DNA from: Eutreptiella sp. 'Long Island Sound 2002'
Taxonomy: Eukaryota > Euglenozoa > Euglenophyceae > Eutreptiales > Eutreptiaceae
DNA: 64,000 nucleotides
Reading direction: 5' to 3'
NCBI GenBank assembly: GCA_964036045.1
Contig: OZ038381.1
Location: 70,494,242 to 70,558,241, forward strand
Positions within the stretch are counted from its first letter, which is position 1; every line of letters begins with the position of its first letter. Under the pieces are notes generated by a model. That model worked only from the letters and a program-made list of their open reading frames with translations. It was not told the origin of the DNA and searched no databases. Below are positions 1-10,341 of this stretch, piece by piece. Position numbers and translations under genes: made by a program.

Positions 1-1624
1 TATGATAGTTCCAATATGGCACACAATGGCAAAAACAGCGAAATTTCGCCAAAATTGCCCGCACTCGTGATTCCATATCTCCATGGCCACGGCGGGGATC
101 CATCCAGTCAAAGATGCTATGAATGCATGGGACTTAGGTTCCAATATATGCCACTCGCCAACCCTCATAGTCGCCTTTTGCCATTTTCCCCCTTGGAGGG
201 AAAGTGACGCACAAATCGGGCAGAATGGCAACATACCCCGAATTGGGTGACTCACAACTCTCCCTTCAAGAGGAGAGGCCACATGGGCAAACATCCCATT
301 CGATGCGGGTTTATGTGCCCTCTCCGAATCGCCCTTACCCTTGGTCAAGTGGCGCACGCAACCTCGGGCCGAGCATTAAGGGGGACACGGCGTTTGTGGC
401 CATTCTGGGCAAAACAGCCAAAATTCACCCAAGAGTGGTCACTCGAAAAATCGTATCTCCGTATCACAAGAGAAGTGAGCCTCGGGCTTTTGCAATAAGG
501 GTTGGGGTTCAAAGCATAATGGAAGCATTTTTAACACCACAATCCTTGAAGCACACTTTTTATGGGAAAAAGTGCATATATCGGCGATATTGGTATGTAC
601 ATATATTTGGGTCATTGAGGTACAAGAATATGCGTAAACACTTTTGGAGTAGGCCCATAGTAGGTGCCTGCAAATATGCACACTATGGTTAGATTGTCTC
701 CGCCCACTCATGTCATTAGTGTTTGCATATGAGCGCGTGTGCAAAGAGGCAGTTTGGCACGCATGCTCACAAGGCTACATTATATAAAGTGGAAGACAAG
801 GTTGCGAAAATCAACCAAGCCATCCACAATGTTCCTTGTGGTCTCTACTTCACATGTTGCTTTGGTTCAAGGCTCAACTCCCAAATGGCTCTGAGTACAA
901 GCCTCGGGGGGTCGGCCATTTTGGCCTAATTTTCGACCAAAATTTGCCCTTTCTCAAAAAATGAGTTTTGGTACGCATTGAATTTCGTGGAGCCATCATT
1001 GAGTTGGGTCGAAAAACGAAAATGACCTAGGGCCTTTGGTCCTGTGAGCATTGTGTTCGGCTTTTGTCGTGCATGCTCACAAGGCCATAAAGTTAGCGTT
1101 TGCGCACGCAGACGACTTGGGTTTGCGAAACCCATAGGCTGCCTAAAAAATTCCTATTGCCCTGTTCCCCATGCGATCGACGGAAAAGCTTGCGCGCTGA
1201 TTTTCTCTCAGACGCAACAGCGAAAAATTCTGGTGAACACACCAGATGAATTTACAAGAAAAACCCTCTAGATCCAGCCCTGAAGTTCTTTTAGAACCTC
1301 AAAGGTACTCGAGAAAAGTCCATCACAAAACTCGCCACAGAGAAGCGACGAAAGTGCGCGAACAGGCGACAACAGGCGGCGATTTCACGGCAATCAGAAA
1401 TCGCGGTAAAAATCGGGTATTTCACCGATTTCCAACCAAAAATCGACCAAGACAGTAAAATCATGGTCGTTCTACATCGATTTAATGGTTAGGGATCAGG
1501 TACCAGATCTCGCGGACTAGGGAACAGGGATATCCCGCTGACAGGCGGTGTCAACAGCTTCCGCACGGGTGTGATGGCTCACAGGCCTCTGGGCCATGGG
1601 CCATAGGTTCTGGGAACCGCTTCA
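1..1624 (-). repeat. 3' LTR of A1 (partial)
   Basis: This is the reverse complement of the A2 LTRs (6505 onward and 41414 onward). It ends on the plus strand at ...CGCTTCA, the complement of the LTR start TGAAGCG seen in A2. About 1.6 kb of a roughly 2.6-kb LTR is present and the rest lies outside the window. The short ORFs inside it (for example 204-692 and 439-744) are not conserved between LTR copies and I do not call them genes. A TATA-like run (about 779-786) corresponds to the TATA-like site of the A2 LTRs. Confidence 0.85.
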
Positions 1625-1638
1625 ACCCCCTCCTTAGA
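1625..1638 (-). other. Polypurine tract of A1
   Basis: On the minus strand the sequence next to the LTR reads CTCTAAGGAGGGGGT and then TGAAGCGG. This is the plus-strand primer position of LTR retrotransposons, and the same arrangement precedes the A2 and B 3' LTRs. Confidence 0.7.
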
Positions 1639-3778
1639 GCAAACCCTGGGGGGGGCTCGATAACACCCAAGCATGGCAGCGGGTGCCCAGGACCATCCGC
1701 TGAAGGCAGGGGGGGGGTGTCACATCCTCACTTCAGGCCGATTTGCGGGTTAGGTTGCCCATTACAATCCCACGGTAAGACAGGTATGATGTTGTAGGTG
1801 CCTGTAACTGCAAGTACGTTATTGAGTATCAAATCTCGTTCGGCATCCAAAGGGCCCGTTAACCCATACCAGGCGCACCGAGTGCCAGCTGCAATGGTCA
1901 TCACCACAGTCATCTAGGATTTTATGGGGTCCAACAATCCTCAAACCCGCTACAGGCAAAAATACTACTTTTTTTGTCAAATTATACCATAAAGAGCTTA
2001 TTTTCCGGAGTTAGCCCCCCATGCACCCTCCAAATTGGAAATTTTCCAGCCCCTATATCGACAATACAGGCTTGATTCCATCTAAAACTGGCCGTATGCG
2101 AGAAATATGACATTCACCACCTAGTTGCGAATAGCAGCTTTTGTATAGCTCAAACCATACATGTTTGTTTTTGTGCAAAAAAAATCCGGTTTTTTGGTGA
2201 TGGCGGCTCCAAAACACTCGATAAGATGCCCCAAAACCTTGAAAACCACGTTTCCCTGAGTCCAGCACCCTTAAAATAGGGTATGGGGCCCTACAACTGA
2301 CCACTCATGCCCCAAAAATGCTGTTTTAGGCCAAAGAATTGGCATTTTTTGGGCAAAAAATGCGGTTTTGTTGGTGAAGGTGGCTCCGAAACCCTTGATC
2401 ATTTGCTCCAAAACCCTGCAAAACACGCTTCTTTGAGTCCAGCATCCTCAAAGAAGGTTTGGGGCCCTACATCTGACCATTCAGGCCCCAAAAACACAGT
2501 TTTAGGCCAAAAAATGGCATTTTTTGGCCATAAAATGCGGTTTTTTGGTGATGGCGGCCCTGGTAGTGGCACACACGGCCAACATAGGCGCCACACGACG
2601 ACCGAGGTGGTCCCACGGGTCGGAAGCGACCACAAAGATCCATCAGGCTACCCCAGGCTTCCCAAAGCCGCAGGCTGGGGGAGAGTCCCCACGGGTCTTT
2701 TCTTAGGCGCACCATGTCCATATCCACGACGCGAGTCCAGAGTGGTAAAGCCGCACGAGCTCCTCCATAAGGGATCGGGCATCAAGGCCATCTTTTCCCT
2801 TGCCCCATTACCACGAAGGCCATGCATGGGGGAGTCCCCATGCAGTCTGGGCGGAGGCGTCGACTCCTCAAACCACCAGTTTCCCAGGCAGACTGACTGA
2901 GGTCAGGACACCGGAGGTCCCCACCGGACTGCAAGTGCGTCTGCGAGTCGGTAGGCTCACACTGGGACTGACAGTGGCGGAGTGCTGGGAGTGTATTCAG
3001 GCAACTGGGCTTCCCGCCTGGCGCCATTCCAGCACACACAGCCACTAGGGCACACGGTATCACGGGCACTCAATCATGACAATCTGTACTTAGGTACTGG
3101 TCCGGGCTGGACCTTATGTATGAGCATGTGCACGGCGACTCAGGGCCCCTTCGTATCCCAATTCGTGTCCCCTCCCAGGCAAAACGGTCCATACTTCAGG
3201 GATGGGCCAATAACACCCAACATACAGATGCACATATCCTGGAGAACAGAAAAAGAAGCAATAAACGGGTAAATAGGCGTGTAGACACACTCTGGACAGA
3301 GTGCCAAACCACGCCCCGGTTAGGGTAAGGCATATGCAGGAGGGTGGACAGAAAAACGCTTGAGTTCAGGCCATATATAGTCTGCAGACACACATAGACC
3401 GGTCTGGATCCCGCACGTGCCATGGGACCAGACCACACACCCTAAAATCGCAATGCCGATGAAGGCGACATCCGTTGCGCAACGTCGTATGGGCGTTAAG
3501 GCCTCAATCTGCGATAATGAAGGGGTGCCATCCGCCCTGGTTTCCAACGAATTCAGCAGGGGGCTATGGCCGTCCAAGCACGCCGGGGAAATGTCAGCAG
3601 GAAAATGCTTACGGACAATGTTTGCCGAAAGCATCCAAGCCTGAACTGAGCACCCGGCATGTGCAGAATCCAGCTCCTGCAAACTGCAATGATATGCTTT
3701 GCAATGTCATGGAGCGTGGATTCCGAAATCTCACTGGAAAGTCCAGTGATGCTCACAGGCGAGAGCCCAGGGCGGTGA
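1639..3778 (-). other. 3' untranslated region of A1
   Basis: This non-coding stretch lies between the pol stop and the 3' LTR of A1. Segments at about 1740-1911 and 2562-3500 match the A2 3' untranslated region (39917-41413) in reverse complement. It carries an extra AT-rich repeat block (1912-2561) that A2 lacks, and additional sequence around 3500-3770. The open frames in it are short and not conserved in A2. Confidence 0.7.
1912..2561. repeat. AT-rich insertion with two-plus tandem ~175-bp repeats
   Basis: A2 runs continuously through the matching position near 41120, so this block is an insertion in A1 or was lost from A2. Inside it a unit starting with a GGTTTT(T/G)TTGGTGA-like motif recurs at about 2188, 2362 and 2539, a period near 175 bp. 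Each unit contains a GAGTCCAGCA.CCT core and two CCAAAAA-type runs. The base composition is much more AT-rich than the flanks. I see no coding potential and no clear terminal inverted repeat. Confidence 0.7.
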
Positions 3779-6504
3779 TCAGGCGCCCCTGGCTGCAATC
3801 GCCCGGGTGAGTGCTGCGAAGTCCGAGAGATGGAGCTTGGTCTTGTGCTTGCGGATGTAGTCCATGAAGGGAGTGTTAACCCGCGGCACGAACGAGGAGA
3901 CGGGTTCCCAGGTGTCGTGGGACGGCCCATAGCCTCGCCAACGAACCTTGAACTCCAGGCCTCCGGGTGCCGAGGTGTTCGGGCGCTGGGCCAGGATCTT
4001 CTCGACTGTATAGTCGTCCTGCTAAGCGTAGTCGTCATCCGAGTCAGCCTCATGTGCGGTGTAGTCCACGGACACATGTTGGCCACGGACATCGGGTTCC
4101 CGCACACAGAGTTGACTCTCGTGGCGCTCCCGGAACTGTCCGTGACCCACCTTGATGCGGTAGGTGTCCTCACCAATCCTGCGGACCACCTCTCCGGGTG
4201 TGAATCAGGTTTTGGTGCGGTGGGTGCCCATGGGGCGGGGTCTAATCACCCTCACCGGGTCTCCCACCCTGAACTTTTGCGCAGTCGAGTTTGGGGCGGA
4301 CTTCTGACGCACAGCATGCTCCTTCTCGAGCTGCTGGCGGATGTCCCGCGCCGTTGGCTCCTGCCGCGCAAAGATTTCCTTGGGGTCCATGGCCATACCA
4401 TCACCCGACAAGGGAAGTCCCCGACCCAGGGGGTCCCTGCCGAACAAAATCTGGTGAGGGGACAACCCAACCAGAGTGGGGGTGTCATGATGGGCCTTTA
4501 GGGCAGGCCACATCTCCTCAAACCAGTTTCGACGTGGGTTCGCGAGGTGAATCTTGCGCAGCTTCTCGAACAGCTGCCTTCCAGCCCCTTCAGCCCGGCC
4601 GTTGGACCGGCTGAGGTAGGCGACGCTCTTGGCATGACGTATCCCCATGAGGGAACACATGGCCTGGAACCAGCCGCCAGTACACTGGGGTCCTCGGTCA
4701 CTGCAAATGGTACGGGGGATGCCGAAGACGATCAGCCAATGACGGATCATCGTGACTGCAACCTCCCTGGCTAGCAACCCCCTTTTGCCTGCCGGAGTGG
4801 CCACTACGTAGCCGCTGTGGCGGTCCACACACAGGACCACACAGTCAAAGGTCTCATTGCCAATGTGCACCTCGGGCATGAAAAAGATGTCCATGGCCAC
4901 GCTCTCCATGGGTTGGGTTGGTACCAGAGTCCATTGGGCTTCCCCCGTGACGTTGCTGTTATCGGGATTGCAGGCCTGACAGACCGAGCAACTCTTCCTG
5001 ACCTTCTTGATGCCGTTGTAGAGACCGATCTGGTCGATCTCAAACCTGCGCTGCATATCCTGGGCTTGCTTCCTGACCCCTGGGTGCATCATGTGGTGGT
5101 GCCAACCCCCACACACCTCCAGCACTCGGTACTCCGGGACCAGCAGCCTACCATTCCGGTAAAGCTTGCCATCCTCTTTGGTCAGCCCCTTTGGCCACTT
5201 CTGCCCGTCATCAGGGACGGTCACAGCCCTCTACTCGGCCGCAAAGGCCTCAGACTTGGCGTAGTCGTCGGTCCAGTCGTCCTGGAGGCACGATTCAGGG
5301 AAGAGGTGCTTGTCGGACTCGGCTCCCTCAGGGGCGAGTACTCTGACCGCTCTGCCCATCCTCCTTTCAAGGAGGGCTTCCGCAGCCATGACGACGAAGC
5401 ATTTAACACCGTCCTCCTCCATCAGGCGCTCCATTTCTATGATCCTCTTGGCCTCAGCGGTCTCAGCCTCATCGCTGTGGGCAGAGACATCCGTCATGCC
5501 CTTGCTGGCGGGGTAGGCCCGCCTACTGAGACAGTCCGCCACGGTGTTATTCTTGCCGGGACAATACACAACCGTGAGGTCGAACTTGGCCAAGATCTCA
5601 TGCCATCTTGCCCGTCGGGAGGCGGTACCAGAGGGGGTGTCCACGTGCTCTTTGTGCCACGAGTGCAGACTCTGATGGTCGGTGCAGACGATGAGGGGAT
5701 GGAGGGCTGTGTACCCAGCCCATTTCCTGAGAGCCATGACGATGGCATACGCCTCGTCTTCTTGGGGCGTTCACGTCCGTCTCTGGCCTTCCGCCAGGAC
5801 TGGGCTCCAGAGGGCCACAGGCACGTGCCTCCCATCGTCAAGCACTTGCACCAACACAGCGCCTACAGCGTAGTCAGAAGCATCACTGCGCAGGACGACC
5901 CCTTGGTCAGGATCCACGAGGTGCAGACCCACTGCGGATAGCAGCGCCTGCTTCATCCCCTCAAAGGCACGGTCGGACTCCTCATTCCAGACCAGAACCT
6001 TCTTGGACCCCTTCTTGGTCTCCTCTCGGTTGCCCTTGAGCATGGTCGTCATGGGGGCTGCATACTCGGCATACATCTTGATATACCCCGAGTAGTAGTT
6101 GCAGAACCCGGAGTATGCCCGTAGCTCAGTGACCGTCTTGGGCTTTTTCCAGTGCTCAATCGCAGCCATCTTGCCAGGTATGGGCTTCCGCTGCCCGTTC
6201 CCGACTTTGTGGCCAGCGAAGACCACCTCGCTTACCGCAATGGTGGCCTTGTCACTGCTGCCCGTGAGCTTGTGCCGAACCAGGAGGTCCAGCACTCTGG
6301 TGACGTCCGTCTCATGTGCCTCCAGGAGCTCATCATAGCTCATACTGGGGTCCCCGGACACGATGATCACGTCGTCCACAAAGGGGTCCGCACAGTCACG
6401 CACCGGCTCAAGCAGGTTCTCCAGCATCTGCTGAAAAGCCGCATTGCCGTTGGTAACGTGCATGGGCATCACCTTCCACTGGAGGGGTCCAAGTGGGGTG
6501 CTCA
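3779..6504 (-). pseudogene. A1 pol, C-terminal part: RT palm, RNase H, integrase, chromodomain
   Basis: Reading from 6504 downward, the frame begins inside RT at the conserved STPLGPLQWKV block. It continues with the RT catalytic PFVDDVII, an RNase H segment with SDASDYAVGAV, and an HHCC-type zinc region with CSVCQAC. The integrase core follows with acidic residues in AMDIF, CSDRG and GRAEG, and the C-terminal chromodomain ends near PFMDYIRK. The stop is at 3779-3781. In-frame stops relative to A2 and B lie near 5771 (Trp to TGA), 5231 (Tyr to TAG), 4205 (Trp to TGA) and about 4022 (TAG). The reading frame is otherwise largely continuous, so decay is by point mutation. The break at 6504 is the A2 insertion point. 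Confidence 0.9.
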
Positions 6505-7370
6505 TGAAGCGGTACCCAGACCCTATGGCCCATGGCCCGGAGGCCTGTGAGCCGTCACACCCGTGCGGAAGCTGTTGACACCGGATATCCCTGTTCTCTA
6601 ACCCGCGTATTCTGGAATCCGATTTCTAACCAATAAATCGATGTAGAATGACCATAATTTTATTGTCTTGGGCGATTTTCAGTCGGAAATCGGTTAAATA
6701 CCCGATTTCTACCGAGATTTCCAATTTTCGTGAAATCGCCGCCTGATGTCGCCTGTTTGCGCGCCTTCGTCGCTTCTCCGTGGCGAGTTTTGTGATGAAC
6801 TTTTCTCGAGTACCTGTGAGGTTCTAAGAGAACTTAAGTGCTGAATCTGAAGGGTATTTAATGTACTTTCATCTGGTGTGTTCACCAGAATTTTTGGCCG
6901 TTGCGTCTTCGAGAAAATCAACGCGCAAGCTTTTCCGTTGATCGCTCGAACTCATGGTTCTCAAGGACCATGAGTTCGGACGGAACCCTACATTCCCCCC
7001 CTATGCCTCTCATCCATGCCCCTTTCACGTGGGCATATCACTTTGTATAGGGAAGCGGGCAATGGCGGTGTTTTAGGCAGCCTATGGGTCTCGCAAACCC
7101 AAACAAAATGCTCACAAGACCATAAAGCCCGAGGCCATTTTCATTTTTCGGGCCAACTCAACGATGGCTCCACGCAATTCAATGCGTACCAAAACTCTTT
7201 TTCCGAAAGAGGGCAAGTTTTGGTCGAAAATTAGGCCAAAATGGCCAAAACCCCGAGGCTCGTACTCGGAGCCTTTGGGGAGTTGAGCATCGAACTAAGG
7301 CAATATGTAAAGTAGGGACCAGGAGATACATCGTGGATGGCTTGGTTGATTTTTACAACCTTGTCTTCTA

Positions 7371-7380
7371 TTTTATATTA
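7371..7380 (+). promoter_or_regulatory. Candidate TATA element of the A2 5' LTR
   Basis: The TATA-like run TTTTATATTA matches TTTATATAAT at 42321-42330 in the 3' LTR and a counterpart in the A1 LTR near 780. Conservation of an AT-rich site within the LTR is compatible with a Pol II promoter, but no transcription start can be placed from sequence. Confidence 0.3.
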
Positions 7381-8423
7381 TTTCGTCTTGTGAGCACGCG
7401 TGCCATACTGCCTCTTTGCACACGCGCTCATACGCAAGCACTAGTGACACGAGTGGGCGGGGACAATCTCACCATTGTGTGCATATTTGAAGGCACCTAC
7501 TATGGGCCTACCCCAAAAGTGTTTACTCATAATTTTCCTCCTCAAGGTCCCAAAGATATGTTCATGCCGATATCGCCGATATATGCACTTTTTCCCACAA
7601 ATAGTGTGCTTGAAAGATTGAGGTGTTAAAAATGCTTCCATTATGCTTTGAATCTCAACCCTTGTTGCAAAAGGGAAGCAAAGCTTCGGTTTGCATCCAT
7701 GCAAAAGCCCGAGGCTCCTTTCTCTTGTGATACAGAGATACGATACTTGGAGGGACCACTTTTGGGTGAATTTTGGCCGTTTTGCCCAGAATGGCCACAA
7801 ACCCCATCTCCCCCTGATTTCGCCCCCGAGGTTGCGTGCGCCACTTGACCAAGGGTAAGGGCAATTCAGAGAGGGCACATAAACCCGCATCGAATGGGGT
7901 GTTTCCCCATGTGGCCTCTCCTCTCGATGGGAGAGTTGTGAGTCACCCAATTTGGGGTATGTTGCCATTCTGCCCCATTTGTGTGTCATTTTCCCTCCAA
8001 TGGAGAAAAATACTAGTGGCGACCGTGAGGGTTTGCAAGTGGCATATATTGGGACCTAAGTCCCATGTGTCCGTAGCATCTTTGGTTGAAACGATCCTCG
8101 GCGTGGCCATGGAGATATGGAATCATGAGTGCGGGCCATTTTGGCCAAATTTCGCTGTTTTTGCCATTGTATGCCATATTGAAATTACCATATCTCCATG
8201 GGGCACGGGATCTAGCCAGGAATAAGGGGCGAATATTGTACCGTCTGACGAAGGGTTGAACGCCATTGAGTTGCGTATTTGCTCCTCTGGCTCATCCGGA
8301 GTTATTCAACTTTTGATGCGATCCATGATCCCCCCCTTTGCACCGCATGTTGCTTTCTGCCCTGTCCGTGTGGTCATCCCCTCGGTGAACAGTAAGCAGC
8401 CAGTGTGACCGCAAGCGATAACC

Positions 8424-8435
8424 CAGGGCATGGGA
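8424..8435. repeat. Target-site duplication of LINE-1, left copy
   Basis: The 12-bp CAGGGCATGGGA occurs here and again at 16641-16652. The uninterrupted 3' LTR of A2 has the sequence once, near 43363. It marks both LINE-1 ends exactly. Confidence 0.92.
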
Positions 8436-9020
8436 GGTAGGGTAGGTAGGTATCTTCGGGAGCTCGGGATGCCTCCTTTGACATTGCAGGAAGAAGGTCT
8501 TACCAAGGGGACGTCCTGTTCCTCCCACTGCCCTATGTCAGGTGCCTCTTGAGCCGCTTCCGCATGTGCTTGGGAAGGCATTGTCGCGGCCGCCCGGTCC
8601 ATGTGTCCCAGGTGGGAGGGTGTCCCCACATGTGTCCATGGGTAGGGCCACATGCCCCCTCCTTTGGGCGGCAGCTCTGGGGGGCTGCCCAGCCGTGTGG
8701 AGTATCTCTCACCACAAGGGGTATTGCTCCCGCTTGTCTACGGTACGACCGCCTCACCCTTGTGGCTTGAGTTGCGGGGCCACTCTGCTTGGCAGGTGAC
8801 CCCCTCCTGGACTGTGTACCGGCTCGCCTGTCACCGGTTGCTTCCATGGCTCCGGGTGACGTTTGCCATGGTCCCTGATGCAGCCTGGCCGGGCTCGAAC
8901 CGGTGGCCTTGGAGTACCGCTCCTGCCACTGGCCCGGTGGGTCTGCTGGGTCGCCCCAGTGCGTCCGACCCATGGGGTATTGGTTCTTTCCTGTCCCTCG
9001 GCCGCCCTACGTGTGTGCAG

Positions 9021-9215
9021 TGTCCTGGGCTGCTGGGCTCCTGTTCACCGGTGTGCCCGCGCGGTTTGCTGTGGTGCGTCTGCGGTGTCCTGGGCCAGCT
9101 GGCTCCTGTTCACCTGTGTGCTCGCTCGGTGTGTTGTGTTGCATGTGCGGTGTCCTGGGCCACTGGGCTCCTGTTCACCGCTGTGCGTGCTGTGTGCGGT
9201 GCGCGTGTGCCATGG
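9021..9215. repeat. 65-bp minisatellite, three copies
   Basis: The motif TGTCCTGGGC followed by CTCCTGTTCACC recurs with starts at 9021, 9086 and 9151, an exact 65-bp period, with internal divergence in the second half of each unit. Confidence 0.85.
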
Positions 9216-9248
9216 GTGGTTGTGTCCCTCTTCCTCCCCCCCTGATTT

Positions 9249-9345
9249 TCGTTTTTTTTGTTTTTTTTTTTGTTTTTTTTTTTTACTTGGTTTTTTTTTA
9301 TACTTTTTTCGGGGGGGGAAAAAATAGAAAAAACAAAAAAGAGAA
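9249..9345. repeat. Homopolymer-rich T, G and A tract
   Basis: Runs of T interrupted by single G or C, then eight G, then A-rich sequence. On the LINE-1 sense strand this reads as an A-rich stretch followed by more untranslated sequence, so it is not the terminal tail. Confidence 0.8.
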
Positions 9346-9780
9346 ATACAGGGGCGCGCGTACACTGCAGGCACAGGCACGGGCAGCTGGTGCGGCGGTG
9401 CAGTAGCGTTGTGTCCTCTGGCGTGTGTCGTCGGTGCTGTGGCGGCAGTCGCGCCCCAGGGGTGCGGCTCGCGCGTCCTGATGTACACGGGCTTGGGTCA
9501 GGGTGGGTTTGGTGAGGTGTCTCTTTGCGTCTGGAGCTGGCTGGTTAGGCGGCTGTGTGGGCTGTGGGTGTGGGCTGTGGTTACGTTGTTCCCTCGGCGG
9601 GCTTGGTTAGGAGTCAAGGGTTAGCGGTTTCGGGGTGTGGCTCGGGTTTGATTTGTGCTTGGGTTCTGGCTCGGTTAGGCAGTTGCGCGGGGCCGGGCGT
9701 GTGGGTAGCGGCGTCCACGGGGTCGTGCGCCCGAGGCAAGTGCGGGGTGGTGCGTGCGGGCCAGCCGGTGGCCGGTGGCC

Positions 9781-10341
9781 TCACTGGGAGTCCCACACAG
9801 AGGGGTCGACGGGCGTGCCGGGGGCGTACGCAGCGTGCAGGTTGGGCAGCAGCAGGCGCACGTGCAGGGCGTTGACGTGCCCGATGAGGACCTCACTGAG
9901 GACCGAGGGGTTGGTGGCAAGCAGTATGCGATGCCCGGGAGGGGTGGCGGCGAGGAGCGGGAGGATGTCCGCGGCCCGTGACGTGGGGGCGAACACGACG
10001 TGGGCCGGGTGCGGCCCCGGGAGCGGTGCCGGGGGAAGCGGGACCACAGGACGGCGGTCCACTGTGAGGTGCCAAGTGGCGCGATGGTGGAGGAGCCGGA
10101 CTAGGGCGATGCTGTGGCGCAGTGTGTGGGGCTGGGTGCTTGGCGGCGTGGGGACGTGCGGCGGGAGGGGGGGGGGCGGGGCGGTGGCGTGGGAGGGGGC
10201 ACGGCGGAGGAGTGACGCCAGCGACGTGTGTGTCGTGCTGAGGGTGGAGAGGAGCCCACGGTAGCGGGCCTGGGTTCGGCGCCTTTGGGCGTAGTGGTGC
10301 TCGTTGTCGTGTGCGTTGGCTTCCTTCGGCGTCCGGTTCAT
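9781..10341 (-). CDS. LINE-1 last small ORF, unknown function
   Basis: This 186-residue frame starts at an ATG at 10341 and ends at a stop at 9781. The first 45 residues are rich in basic and polar residues (QRRRTQARYRGLL). A proline-rich spacer follows, and then a compact hydrophobic C-terminal half (for example RILLATNPSVLSEVL) that looks like a folded domain. I do not recognise the family. About 50 nt upstream of the ATG is a CTAACCCCGTTACCCAG stretch that resembles a branch site plus acceptor, so the true 5' exon could differ. It is the 3'-most ORF of the element. LINE-2 has no obvious counterpart at the same place. Confidence 0.55.
   Translation of the reverse strand: MNRTPKEANAHDNEHHYAQRRRTQARYRGLLSTLSTTHTSLASLLRRAPSHATAPPPPLPPHVPTPPSTQPHTLRHSIALVRLLHHRATWHLTVDRRPVVPLPPAPLPGPHPAHVVFAPTSRAADILPLLAATPPGHRILLATNPSVLSEVLIGHVNALHVRLLLPNLHAAYAPGTPVDPSVWDSQ

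Larger units (their letters stand above)
6505..8435 (+). repeat. 5' LTR of A2, first part
   Basis: The LTR starts TGAAGCGGTACCCAGACC directly after A1 RT sequence. It matches 41414-43375 with scattered substitutions and indels; for example about 65 bp present near 42000-42060 is missing here. It is cut at 8435 by LINE-1 and resumes at 16641. Confidence 0.85.
8436..9780 (-). other. 3' untranslated region of LINE-1
   Basis: This non-coding stretch follows the last ORF of LINE-1. It contains a 65-bp minisatellite (9021-9215), a homopolymer-rich stretch (9249-9345) and a tRNA-like box pair (8891-8935). It ends in a TACC-type repeat tail at 8436-8450. The plus-strand open frames here (for example 8652-9245) are by-products of high GC and the minisatellite. 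Confidence 0.6.

Noticed and set aside
439-744. Small ORFs inside the A-family and B LTRs
   Set aside because: Frames are not maintained between LTR copies despite DNA similarity, and they contain no known motif.
2188-2558. CRISPR-like array
   Set aside because: The units are contiguous ~175-bp tandem repeats without spacers, in a eukaryotic transposon.
8885-8940. A tRNA gene on the minus strand
   Set aside because: Box-like motifs and a T-arm-like hairpin exist, but no acceptor stem, anticodon arm or correct total length can be formed. It is kept only as a low-interest finding.
9249-9345. T/A homopolymer stretch as the LINE-1 poly(A) tail
   Set aside because: The target duplication places the true end at 8436, about 800 bp further on, so the tract is internal.
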